A stretch of 64,000 nt of DNA from contig DEVL01000003.1 of assembly GCA_002363385.1 (NCBI GenBank), forward strand, positions 186,505-250,504. The letters are read 5' to 3'. Below the pieces are notes generated by a model. That model saw only the letters and a list, made by a program, of their open reading frames with translations, did not search any database and had not been told where the DNA came from. The DNA comes from Stenotrophomonas maltophilia (GTDB taxonomy: Bacteria > Pseudomonadota > Gammaproteobacteria > Xanthomonadales > Xanthomonadaceae). Position 1 is the first letter of the stretch. The number at the start of each line of letters is the position of its first letter. This document shows, piece after piece, positions 54,740-62,526 of this stretch. A program made the position numbers and the translations under genes.

Positions 54740-55222
54740 TCAGTAGCGCCAGTCCATCCGGCGATAGAGCTTGGCCAGCACCCACAGGGGACCGATCAGC
54801 AGGTAGACCAGATCGGTCAGGAAGCTCGGCTTGCGGCCTTCGTGCTTGTGGCCGATGAACTGTGCCACCCACGCCACGGCAAAAACCCCCAGCGCCAGCC
54901 AGAACAGGTTCACCAGGCCGATCTCGGCCTCCAGCAGCCGGCAGACGCAGCCGCTGACGAAGAAGAACGCGAGCATGCCGTAGCCCAGCGTGCGCGAGAG
55001 GCGGTTGTAGAAGCACCAGGCGGCGAACATCGCCAGGCCCGCCCAGATCCCGTTCTGGAACCAGGTGATCAGCGGCGGCAGGCACCACAGCAGGGCGATC
55101 ACCGACCACGCGATCGCCGGGACGGCCACGACGTGGATGCGCTGGTTCAGCGCATTGCGGTGATCGTCGGAATAGCTGGCGAAGTAGCGGTCGATCGGTC
55201 GTGCGACGGTGGTGGTGGCCAT
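54740..55222 (-). CDS. Mpo1-like (DUF962/YGL010w) membrane protein
   Basis: A 160-residue membrane protein with about four helices. The N-terminal DRYFASYSDDHRNALNQRIHVVAVPAIAWS contains the His residues conserved in the family, and WVAQFIGHKHEGRKPSF another. Yeast Mpo1 is an iron dioxygenase acting on 2-hydroxy fatty acids; the bacterial role is not established. LpxO, which makes 2-hydroxy acyl chains, is in the same window but 38 kb away. GGGAGG precedes ATG 55220-55222. Confidence 0.88.
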   Translation of the reverse strand: MATTTVARPIDRYFASYSDDHRNALNQRIHVVAVPAIAWSVIALLWCLPPLITWFQNGIWAGLAMFAAWCFYNRLSRTLGYGMLAFFFVSGCVCRLLEAEIGLVNLFWLALGVFAVAWVAQFIGHKHEGRKPSFLTDLVYLLIGPLWVLAKLYRRMDWRY

Positions 55223-55255
55223 GTTCCCTCCCAGGATCTGCAGAGCATACCGCCG

Positions 55256-55277
55256 GTAGGGCCGACCGTTGGTCGGC
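55256..55277 (+). repeat. SMAG-type (GTAG) extragenic palindrome
   Basis: GTAG, one G, then GCCGACC and GGTCGGC as a perfect 7-bp stem around loop GTT. It shares GACCGTTGGTC with the copies at 17833 and 42922. It lies between purC and the Mpo1-like gene. Confidence 0.8.
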
Positions 55278-55315
55278 TGCCTTCCATCCGCTGCCCGACA
55301 TGGCCCCGGCATCGA

Positions 55316-55349
55316 AAACCGCGTTCCCCGGCGCAGGGCCGGGGAACGC
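55316..55349 (-). terminator. Terminator of purC
   Basis: GCGTTCCCCGGC and GCCGGGGAACGC form a perfect 12-bp stem around five bases. Reading leftward GGTTTTCG follows, giving a short U-run. It lies 9 bases past the purC stop. Confidence 0.85.
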
Positions 55350-55357
55350 CGTGCCGG

Positions 55358-56284
55358 TCAGTCGACCGAGATGCCCGCCAGGCGCTGCAGCGCCTCGGCG
55401 TACTTGGCGCGGGTGCGCTCGATGATCTCGGCGGGGATGCTCGGGCCCGGGGCGGTCTTGCCCCAGTCCAGCGTTTCCAGGTAGTCGCGGACGAACTGCT
55501 TGTCGTAGCTCGGCGGGCTGGTGCCCACCTCGTACTCGTCGGCCGGCCAGTAGCGCGAGGAATCCGGGGTCAGCATCTCGTCCATGATGTACAGACGGCC
55601 ATCGGCATCGGTGCCGAACTCGAACTTGGTGTCGGCCAGGATGATGCCGCGCTCGCGGGCGTACTCGGCCGCGTACGTGTAGATGCGCAGGGTGGCATCG
55701 CGTACGCGCTCGGCCAGGTCCGCACCCACCGCCTTGACCATCGCATCGAAATCGATGTTCTCGTCATGGTCGCCGACGGCGGCCTTGGTCGAGGGGGTGA
55801 AGATCGGTTCGGGCAGTTGTTCGGCCTGGCGCAGGCCGTCCGGCAGCTCGATGCCGCTGATCTTGCCGGTGCGCTGGTAGTCCTTCCAGCCACTGCCGAT
55901 CAGGTAGCCGCGGGCGATCGCCTCGACCGGGACCGGCTTGAGCTTGCGGGTGACCACGGCGCGCTTGGCGTACAGGGCCGGATCGACGCCCTCGGGCAGC
56001 ACGCTGGCCACATCGATGCCGGTCAGGTGATTGGGCATCAGGTGCGCGGTCTTGGCGAACCAGAAGTTCGAGACCTGGCAGAGCATTTCGCCCTTGCCGG
56101 GGATCGGATCGGGCAGCACCACGTCGAAGGCTGACAGACGGTCGGTGGCGACCATCAGCAGGTAGTCCCCCGGCGGAGTGCCGGCGGGGAGCCGGTCGCG
56201 CGGAATGTCGAAAACATCACGCACCTTGCCGCGATGGCGCAAGGGCAGGCCGGGGAGATCGGATTGCAACAACGTGGTCGGCAC
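55358..56284 (-). CDS. purC: Phosphoribosylaminoimidazole-succinocarboxamide synthase
   Basis: A 308-residue ATP-using enzyme of purine synthesis that joins CAIR and aspartate to SAICAR. HRGKVRDVFDIPRDRL, VATDRLSAFDVVLPDPIPGKG, EAIARGYLIGSGWKDYQRTG and FEFGTDADGRLYIMDEMLTPDSSRYW are signatures. Two GTG codons are possible starts. The second, 56282-56284, has AGGAG five bases upstream and begins MPTTLLQSDLPG, matching the family; the first at 56288-56290 overlaps that ribosome site. Confidence 0.96.
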   Translation of the reverse strand: MPTTLLQSDLPGLPLRHRGKVRDVFDIPRDRLPAGTPPGDYLLMVATDRLSAFDVVLPDPIPGKGEMLCQVSNFWFAKTAHLMPNHLTGIDVASVLPEGVDPALYAKRAVVTRKLKPVPVEAIARGYLIGSGWKDYQRTGKISGIELPDGLRQAEQLPEPIFTPSTKAAVGDHDENIDFDAMVKAVGADLAERVRDATLRIYTYAAEYARERGIILADTKFEFGTDADGRLYIMDEMLTPDSSRYWPADEYEVGTSPPSYDKQFVRDYLETLDWGKTAPGPSIPAEIIERTRAKYAEALQRLAGISVD

Positions 56285-56427
56285 GGGCACTCCTGAGGCT
56301 TCGTCATGACAGCTGTCCAGGGGACCCGGAGGGCCCGCACAGACAGCGGGCGGCCTAGTGTAAAGCGGGTTGGGCCCGCTGTGACGTAAAATGAGGATCC
56401 TTTGTCGCCTCGGCTGCCCAGACCACC

Positions 56428-56757
56428 ATGCGCTGGTACGGAAAACTGCTCGGATTCATCGCTGGCGCCCTGTTGTTCAGGCCCAATCCGCTGTTCGGGG
56501 CCGTGGTCGGGCTGCTGCTGGGGCACGCCTTCGATGCCGACTGGTTCCGGCTGAACAGGGAAAATCCCTACCGCGAGCTGGGGCTGACCTCCGAGGCGAC
56601 CGATGCCGAGATCGACCTGGCCTACCGCCGCCTGATGTCCCAGTACCACCCGGACAAGGTGGTCGGCGCGGCGCCGGAGCTGCGCCAGCAGGCCGAGCGC
56701 AAGTCACGCCAGCTCAATGCCGCCTATGACCGCATCAAGACCCTGCGCAAGCGCTGA
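56428..56757 (+). CDS. Short membrane-anchored J-domain protein (DjlA-like)
   Basis: A 109-residue co-chaperone. A hydrophobic N-terminal segment (about 6-33, with Gly spacing as in DjlA) is followed directly by a J-domain from about residue 46, with HPD at 74-76. The HPD loop stimulates DnaK. DjlA normally has a TerB-like domain of about 140 residues between the membrane helix and J-domain; that is absent here. It lies 42 bases before rpe. Confidence 0.9.
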   Translation: MRWYGKLLGFIAGALLFRPNPLFGAVVGLLLGHAFDADWFRLNRENPYRELGLTSEATDAEIDLAYRRLMSQYHPDKVVGAAPELRQQAERKSRQLNAAYDRIKTLRKR

Positions 56758-56799
56758 TGCCGCGCGGCGCCCCCTTTCAACCTCCTGAAGGCCCCGGCC

Positions 56800-57477
56800 A
56801 TGTCCAACTGCATCATTGCTCCCTCCATTCTGTCCGCCGATTTCGCCCGCCTGGGCGAGGAAGTGGACAACGTGCTCGCGGCCGGCGCCGACTGGGTGCA
56901 TTTCGATGTGATGGACAACCACTACGTGCCGAATCTGACGATCGGCCCGCTGGTCTGCCAGGCCCTGCGCAAGCACGGCGTGACCGCACCGATCGACGTG
57001 CATCTGATGGTGGAGCCGGTGGACCGGATCATTCCGGACTTCGCCGAGGCCGGCGCGACCTACATCAGCTTCCATCCGGAGGCGAGCCGCCACGTGCACC
57101 GCACGATCCAGCTGATCCGTTCGCTGGGCTGCAAGCCGGGCGTGGTGCTCAATCCGGCCACGCCGGTTGAGGTGCTGGACTGGGTGCTCGATGACCTCGA
57201 TCTGGTGCTGGTGATGTCGGTCAATCCGGGTTTCGGCGGCCAGGCGTTCATTCCGTCGGCGCTGGACAAGGTGCGCGCGATCCGCAAGAAGATCGATGCC
57301 AGTGGCAAGGACATCCGCCTGGAGATCGACGGTGGCGTGAAGGCCGACAATATCGGCGCGATCGCGGCGGCCGGTGCGGATGCGTTCGTGGCCGGCTCGG
57401 CGATCTTCAACGCGAAGACCAGCTACCAGGACATCATCGCGCAGATGCGCAGCAACGTCGCCGTGGCGCGGGGCTGA
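56800..57477 (+). CDS. rpe: Ribulose-phosphate 3-epimerase
   Basis: A 225-residue TIM-barrel enzyme that interconverts ribulose 5-phosphate and xylulose 5-phosphate in the pentose phosphate pathway. IAPSILSADFARLGEE, DWVHFDVMDNHYVPNLTIGP, DVHLMVEP, MSVNPGFGGQ and EIDGGVKADN hold the metal ligands and catalytic Asp residues. The GNAT gene begins 3 bases after its stop. Confidence 0.97.
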   Translation: MSNCIIAPSILSADFARLGEEVDNVLAAGADWVHFDVMDNHYVPNLTIGPLVCQALRKHGVTAPIDVHLMVEPVDRIIPDFAEAGATYISFHPEASRHVHRTIQLIRSLGCKPGVVLNPATPVEVLDWVLDDLDLVLVMSVNPGFGGQAFIPSALDKVRAIRKKIDASGKDIRLEIDGGVKADNIGAIAAAGADAFVAGSAIFNAKTSYQDIIAQMRSNVAVARG

Positions 57478-57480
57478 GCC

Positions 57481-57972
57481 ATGCAACCGGTGGCTGCCGT
57501 GACCATCCGCGTGGCCACCGCCGAGGATGCGGGGCTGATCCTTCGCTTCATCCGCGAGTTGGCGATCTACGAGAAGGCCGAGTCGTCGGTGCAGACCGAC
57601 GAAGCGGGTATCCGCGCGAGCCTGTTCGGCCCCGATGCCAAGGCGCATGCACTGATCTGCGAAGCCGACGGCGTGGCCATCGGGTATGCGGTGTATTTCT
57701 ACAACTATTCGACGTGGCTGGGCCGTAACGGGATCTATCTGGAAGATCTGTACGTCAGCCCGGAGCGCCGCGGCAGCGGTGCCGGCAAGGCGCTGCTGCA
57801 GCACATCGCGCGGATCGCGGTGGCCGAAGGCTGCGGTCGTTTCGAGTGGTCGGTGCTGGACTGGAATGAGCCGGCGATCCAGTTCTACGCGGCCGCAGGT
57901 GCGAAGCCGCAGAGCGAGTGGACGGTATACCGGATGGAAGGTGAGGCACTGCGGACCTTCGCCCAAGGCTGA
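57481..57972 (+). CDS. GNAT-family N-acetyltransferase (diamine/thialysine type)
   Basis: A 163-residue acetyltransferase. FIRELAIYEKAESSV, NYSTWLGRNGIYLEDLYVSPERRGSGAGKALL and RFEWSVLDWNEPAIQFY closely follow the SSAT1/SSAT2-like subgroup, which acetylates polyamines or thialysine. RRGSGAGKAL is the acetyl-CoA pyrophosphate loop. It is likely translated with rpe. Polyamine synthesis genes are in the same window, but 37 kb away. Confidence 0.88.
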   Translation: MQPVAAVTIRVATAEDAGLILRFIRELAIYEKAESSVQTDEAGIRASLFGPDAKAHALICEADGVAIGYAVYFYNYSTWLGRNGIYLEDLYVSPERRGSGAGKALLQHIARIAVAEGCGRFEWSVLDWNEPAIQFYAAAGAKPQSEWTVYRMEGEALRTFAQG

Positions 57973-57980
57973 GCTGTCTT

Positions 57981-58012
57981 AAAAAAAAGACCGCACCATT
58001 GCTGATGCGGCC
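57981..58012 (-). terminator. Orphan leftward rho-independent terminator
   Basis: Reading leftward, GGCCGCA and TGCGGTC form a 7-bp stem (one G-U) around a 10-base loop, followed by eight T. No minus-strand gene precedes it: the next gene to the right, yegS, is on the plus strand. A hairpin with stem GGAGGC/GCCTCC lies just upstream (58025-58043). This suggests a small leftward RNA; see findings. Confidence 0.75.
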
Positions 58013-58163
58013 CTGGGAACAGCGGGAGGCTGATCCTGCCTCCATCCATCTTCCTTGCTATGGCCTCCCATTCTCCGGGCCCTTGGTGACGCTTTGATGA
58101 CGTTCACCGGCGGCCACGCCGTCCGCTGCTAGCCTTCGCTTCCCCACTCCCTGGAAGTACCGC

Positions 58164-59096
58164 ATGAGCCGTCCCCATTGGCGTTTGATCCTCAACGGCA
58201 AGGCCACCGGCAATGAGGATGTGCGCGAGGCGGTGGCGGCGCTGCGCGAGCGCGGGGTGCAGCTGGAGGTGCGGGTGACCTGGGAATCGGGCGATGCCGA
58301 GCGCTATGTGGCCGAGGCGATCGCGCATGGGGTCGATACGATCATCGCGGCCGGCGGTGACGGCACCCTCAGTGAGGTGGCCGAAACGCTGGCGCATCGC
58401 GAGGAGTCGGCTGACGCGTTGCCGTCGCTGGGCCTGTTGCCGTTGGGCACGGCCAATGACTTCGCCACCGCGGCGGAGATTCCCGATGAACCGTTGGGGG
58501 CACTGGAGCTGATCATGCATGCGCCGGCGCGCCCGGTCGATCTGCTGCGCATCGATGCCGATGGCAAGGTGTGGTGGTGCGCCAACGTCGCCAGCGGCGG
58601 GTTCGGCACCGAAGTCACGGTGGAGACCGATGAGGGCCTGAAGAAGGTGCTCGGCGGGTTGGCCTATCTGGTCACCGGAATATCGCGGCTGGGACGGATC
58701 GATCCGATCCAGGCGCGGGTCCGGGCGCCGGGGTTCGAGTGGGCCGGTGGCTTCATCGCCCTGGGCGTCGGCAACGGCCGCGAGGCCGGCGGGGGGCAGG
58801 TGCTGTGCCCGGAAGCCCTGATCGACGATGGTGTGCTCGATATCACGGTGATCCCTGAGCTGAGCGGGGAGGTCGCCTCCACCTTTGCCGCGCTGGTCAA
58901 GGGGGGCAAGCGCGGCGCGCTGGAGCAGGTAGCCGAACGTGTGCAGGCACCGTGGGTGGAGATCGACGCCGAGGCGCCGCTGACGCTCAATCTGGATGGC
59001 GAACCGGTCCAGGCACGGCACTTCCGCATCGACTGCGTGCCGGGGCGGGTCAACCTGCATGTGGCGCTGGACAGCCCGCTGCTGTCGCGCGCCTGA
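58164..59096 (+). CDS. yegS: Lipid kinase YegS
   Basis: A 310-residue cytosolic or membrane-associated lipid kinase of the diacylglycerol kinase catalytic family. GGDGTLSEV is the nucleotide-binding motif, LGLLPLGTANDFA follows, and the C-terminal beta domain includes VGNGREAGGGQVLCPEALIDDGVLDI. It phosphorylates phosphatidylglycerol in vitro in E. coli; the role in cells is unclear. Confidence 0.95.
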   Translation: MSRPHWRLILNGKATGNEDVREAVAALRERGVQLEVRVTWESGDAERYVAEAIAHGVDTIIAAGGDGTLSEVAETLAHREESADALPSLGLLPLGTANDFATAAEIPDEPLGALELIMHAPARPVDLLRIDADGKVWWCANVASGGFGTEVTVETDEGLKKVLGGLAYLVTGISRLGRIDPIQARVRAPGFEWAGGFIALGVGNGREAGGGQVLCPEALIDDGVLDITVIPELSGEVASTFAALVKGGKRGALEQVAERVQAPWVEIDAEAPLTLNLDGEPVQARHFRIDCVPGRVNLHVALDSPLLSRA

Positions 59097-59133
59097 TGCG
59101 CCGGGCGGCGCCGGGTTCCATCCGGTGCCGTCA

Positions 59134-59301
59134 ATGCGGTACAGTCGCCGGGTGTCCATTCTGACGACCCCGCATACCCTTTCTTCCGCTCGCCGTTGGT
59201 GGCGATGGTGGCCTGTTGCCGTCGTCCGTCCCGCCACCGCCGTTTCCCGGAAGGAAAGTCGTCTTGATTACGTTCGAGCAGTTCCAGCAGCAGGCCGCTG
59301 A
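59134..59301 (+). CDS. Candidate tryptophan leader peptide (trpL-like) overlapping trpE
   Basis: An ORF from ATG 59134 (or GTG 59152) contains Trp-Trp-Arg-Trp-Trp at residues 22-26 (59197-59211), just 53 bases before the trpE start. The frame differs from trpE and stays open past the trpE ribosome site and start, stopping at 59301, 38 bases inside trpE. The Trp codons can pair with CGCCACC at 59232-59238, or in part with 59218-59226, so alternative hairpins are possible. The trpE ribosome site AAGGAAAG could be held in a weak TTTCC/GGAAA stem. No U-tract terminator is seen. Neither start has a strong ribosome site. Confidence 0.6.
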   Translation: MRYSRRVSILTTPHTLSSARRWWRWWPVAVVRPATAVSRKESRLDYVRAVPAAGR

Positions 59302-60739
59302 AGGCCACACCCGCATCCCCGTCGTCCGTGAAGTGCTGTCCGACCTGGACACGCCGCTTTCGGTCTATCTGAAGCTCGCCGACGGCCCGCATACCTATCT
59401 GTTTGAATCGGTCGAAGGCGGCGAACGCTTCGGGCGCTATTCCATCATCGGCCTGCCGGCGCGCCGGGTGTATGCCTTCCACGGCCATACCCTGACCATC
59501 AGCGAGTCCGGCACCGTGGTGGACACCCGCGAGGTCGCCGACCCGTTCACCGAGGTCGAAGCGCTGCGCAGCGCCCACTCGGTGCCCAAGCTGGCCGGTC
59601 TGCCGGGCTTCACCGGTGGACTGGTCGGCTGGTTCGGCTTTGAATGCATCGGTTACATCGAACCGCGCCTGGCCCCGCCGCGTGGCCGCGATGAGCTGGG
59701 CACCCCGGACATCCTGCTGCTGCATTCCGAAGAACTGGCGGTGTTCGACAACCTCAAGGGCCGCCTGTACCTGATCGTGCATGCCGACCCGGGTCAGCCC
59801 GGTGCATGGGAGGATGCCCAGGCCAAGCTGGATGCGCTGGTCGCCAAGCTGCGCGCCCCCGGCGCCGGCTACCCCGCACCGATCACCCGCGACGTGCTGG
59901 ACGAGAACGATTTCGTCTCCGGCTTCACCCGCGAAGGCTTCATCGCCGCGGTCGACAAATCCAAGGAATACATCCGCGCCGGCGACATCTTCCAGGTGGT
60001 GCTGAGCCAGCGCCTGAGCGTGCCGTTCAAGGCGCGCCCGGTGGATGTGTACCGCGCGCTGCGTGCGCTCAATCCCTCGCCGTACATGTACTTCCTCGAC
60101 ACCGGCGACGTGCAGGTGGTCGGCTCCTCGCCGGAAATCCTGGTGCGCCTGCAGGACGGGGAAGTCACCGTGCGTCCGATCGCCGGCACCCGCCCGCGCG
60201 GCGCGACGGTGGAAGAAGACAACGCACTGGAAGCCGAACTGCTGGCCGATCCCAAGGAGCGCGCCGAGCATCTGATGCTGATCGACCTGGGCCGCAACGA
60301 TGCGGGCCGCGTCTCCAAGGCGGGCACGGTGGAAGTGGGCGAGCAGTTCGTGATCGAACGCTACAGCCACGTCATGCACATCGTCAGCGAAGTCACCGGG
60401 CAGCTGCAGCCGGGCCTGAGCTATGCCGACGTGCTGCGTGCGACGTTCCCGGCCGGCACCGTCAGCGGCGCGCCGAAGATCCGCGCGCTGGAAGTGATCC
60501 GCGAGCTGGAACCGATCAAGCGCAACGTCTACGCCGGCAGCATCGGCTACATCGGCTGGCATGGCGATGCCGATACCGCGATCGCGATCCGCACCGCTGT
60601 GATCAAGGACGGCCGCCTGCATGTGCAGGCCGGCGCCGGCATCGTCTACGACTCCGATCCCGGCAAGGAATGGGACGAGACGATGAACAAGGGCCGCGCG
60701 CTGTTCCGTGCGGTCGCGCAGGCTGCCAAGGGCCTGTAA
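59264..60739 (+). CDS. trpE: Anthranilate synthase component I
   Basis: A 491-residue subunit that converts chorismate to anthranilate with ammonia from TrpG. LSVYLKLADGPHTYLFESVEGGERFGRYSIIG near the N-terminus includes the LLES-like Trp feedback site. The chorismate-binding domain has IAGTRPRGATVEEDNALEAELLADPKERAEHLMLIDLGRND and FPAGTVSGAPKIRALEVI. TTG 59264 is chosen as start: AAGGAAAG lies just before, and ITFEQFQQQ begins the homology. A TTG at 59216 is less likely. Confidence 0.96.
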   Translation: MITFEQFQQQAAEGHTRIPVVREVLSDLDTPLSVYLKLADGPHTYLFESVEGGERFGRYSIIGLPARRVYAFHGHTLTISESGTVVDTREVADPFTEVEALRSAHSVPKLAGLPGFTGGLVGWFGFECIGYIEPRLAPPRGRDELGTPDILLLHSEELAVFDNLKGRLYLIVHADPGQPGAWEDAQAKLDALVAKLRAPGAGYPAPITRDVLDENDFVSGFTREGFIAAVDKSKEYIRAGDIFQVVLSQRLSVPFKARPVDVYRALRALNPSPYMYFLDTGDVQVVGSSPEILVRLQDGEVTVRPIAGTRPRGATVEEDNALEAELLADPKERAEHLMLIDLGRNDAGRVSKAGTVEVGEQFVIERYSHVMHIVSEVTGQLQPGLSYADVLRATFPAGTVSGAPKIRALEVIRELEPIKRNVYAGSIGYIGWHGDADTAIAIRTAVIKDGRLHVQAGAGIVYDSDPGKEWDETMNKGRALFRAVAQAAKGL

Positions 60740-60765
60740 GGCTCCTCTGCCCAGATGCATGACAC

Positions 60766-60783
60766 GTGCACGGTTGCGTGCAC
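60766..60783 (+). promoter_or_regulatory. Perfect dyad between trpE and trpG
   Basis: GTGCACG and CGTGCAC form a 7-bp stem around loop GTTG, 27 bases past trpE and 32 before trpG. No T-run follows. It could protect or process the mRNA, set the trpE to trpG ratio, or bind a protein. Confidence 0.45.
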
Positions 60784-60814
60784 GCCACTTCCCCATTCAA
60801 GACGGACCCTGACC

Positions 60815-61393
60815 ATGTTGTTGATGCTCGACAACTACGACAGCTTCACCTACAACCTCGTGCAGTACCTGCAGACGCTGGGCGCCGAGGTCAAGGTGGT
60901 GCGCAACGACGCGTTGAGCGTCGATGAGATCGCTGCGCTCGCCCCTGAGCGCATCGTGATTTCGCCCGGCCCTTGCACGCCAAACGAAGCGGGCGTGTCG
61001 CTGGAGCTGATCCGCCGGCTCGGCCCGACCACGCCGATCCTGGGCGTGTGCCTGGGCCACCAGAGCATCGGCCAGGTCTACGGCGGTGATGTCATCCGCG
61101 CCACCAACATCATGCACGGCAAGACATCGCCGATCCGGCATGAGGGCAGGGGCGTGTTCGCCGGCCTGCCGGACCGCTACCAGGCCACGCGCTACCACTC
61201 GCTGGTGGTCGACAAGACCACGTTGCCGGCCTGCCTGGAAATGACCGCCTGGACCGAGAACGCGGACGGCTCGATCGAAGAGATCATGGGCCTGCGCCAT
61301 CGCGAGTATCCGGTCGAGGGTGTGCAGTTCCATCCCGAGTCGATCCTCACCGAGCATGGCCATGCCCTGCTGAAGAATTTCCTGCAGCGCTGA
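60815..61393 (+). CDS. trpG: Anthranilate synthase component II (glutamine amidotransferase)
   Basis: A 192-residue class I glutamine amidotransferase that supplies ammonia to TrpE. LMLDNYDSFTYNLVQYL, SPGPCTPNEAG, GVCLGHQSIGQ with the catalytic Cys, and GVQFHPESILTEHG with His and Glu complete the triad. It might also serve PabB. It is the second gene of the trp cluster. Confidence 0.97.
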   Translation: MLLMLDNYDSFTYNLVQYLQTLGAEVKVVRNDALSVDEIAALAPERIVISPGPCTPNEAGVSLELIRRLGPTTPILGVCLGHQSIGQVYGGDVIRATNIMHGKTSPIRHEGRGVFAGLPDRYQATRYHSLVVDKTTLPACLEMTAWTENADGSIEEIMGLRHREYPVEGVQFHPESILTEHGHALLKNFLQR

Positions 61394-61425
61394 GCGCGCC
61401 GCACCCGCATCACAAAGGACCCCGC

Positions 61426-62463
61426 ATGACCTTCTCCCCCCAGGAAGCCCTGCAGCGCACCATCGAGCATCGCGAAATCTTCTTCGACGAAATGGTCGAC
61501 CTGATGCGGCAGATCATGCGTGGTGAAGTGTCGCCGGTGATGACCGCCGCGATCCTGACCGGCCTGCGGGTCAAGAAGGAAACCATCGGCGAAATCGCCG
61601 GTGCCGCCACCGTGATGCGTGAGCTCGCCCTTGCCGTGCCGGTGGAGGACAAGACGCAGCTGGTGGACATCGTCGGCACCGGTGGCGACGGCTCGCATAC
61701 CTTCAACATCTCCACCTGCGCGATGTTCGTGGTGTCTGCGGCCGGGGCCAAGGTGGCCAAGCACGGCAACCGCAGTGTTTCCTCCAAGTCCGGCAGCGCC
61801 GACGCGGTTGAAGCACTTGGCGCGATCATCGATCTGCAGCCGCAGGAGGTCGCACGCGCCATCACCGAGACCGGTATCGGCTTCATGTTCGCGCCGATGC
61901 ACCACCCGGCGATGAAGGTCGTCGCGCCGGTACGCCGCGAGATGGGGGTGCGCACGATCTTCAACATCCTCGGCCCGCTGACCAATCCGGTGGGCGCGAC
62001 CAACGTGTTGATGGGTGTATTCCACTCGGATCTGGTCGGCATCCAGGCGCGCGTGCTGCGTGAACTCGGCGCCGAACGCGCGCTGGTGGTGTGGGGCCGC
62101 GACAATATGGATGAGATCTCGCTCGGCGCCGGCACGCTGGTGGGGGAGCTGCGCGACGGCAAGGTGCGCGAGTACGAGATCCATCCGGAAGACTTCGGCA
62201 TCGCGATGTCGGCCAGCCGCAACCTCAAGGTGGATGGCCCAGAGGAATCCATCGCGATGCTGCGCGGCGTGCTCGACAACCAGCCCGGCCCGGCGCTCGA
62301 CATCGTCGCGCTCAACGCCGGTGCGGCGCTGTATGTGGCCGGTGTCGCCGACAGCATTGCCGATGGCCTGGCCCGTGCCCGTGCGGTACTGGCCGATGGC
62401 AGTGCACGCTCGCGGATGGAGCAGTACGTTGCCGCCACCCGCCGCATCCGCGGGGCCGTCTGA
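61426..62463 (+). CDS. trpD: Anthranilate phosphoribosyltransferase
   Basis: A 345-residue enzyme that joins anthranilate and PRPP. VDIVGTGGDGSHTFNISTCAMFVVSAAGAKVAKHGNRSVSSKSGSADAVEALG is the PRPP and anthranilate binding region, and FNILGPLTNP is also typical. It starts 32 bases after trpG and shares the operon. Confidence 0.97.
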   Translation: MTFSPQEALQRTIEHREIFFDEMVDLMRQIMRGEVSPVMTAAILTGLRVKKETIGEIAGAATVMRELALAVPVEDKTQLVDIVGTGGDGSHTFNISTCAMFVVSAAGAKVAKHGNRSVSSKSGSADAVEALGAIIDLQPQEVARAITETGIGFMFAPMHHPAMKVVAPVRREMGVRTIFNILGPLTNPVGATNVLMGVFHSDLVGIQARVLRELGAERALVVWGRDNMDEISLGAGTLVGELRDGKVREYEIHPEDFGIAMSASRNLKVDGPEESIAMLRGVLDNQPGPALDIVALNAGAALYVAGVADSIADGLARARAVLADGSARSRMEQYVAATRRIRGAV

Positions 62464-62526
62464 GCCCGCGTTTTCCGAATTCAGCGGAGCTGGTCGATAA
62501 TGGCCGGCCTCCAGGACCCCAATGAC

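Noticed and set aside
59216..59263. Upstream TTG as the trpE start
   Set aside because: It adds a Pro-rich stretch without homology, whereas AAGGAAAG sits correctly before TTG 59264.
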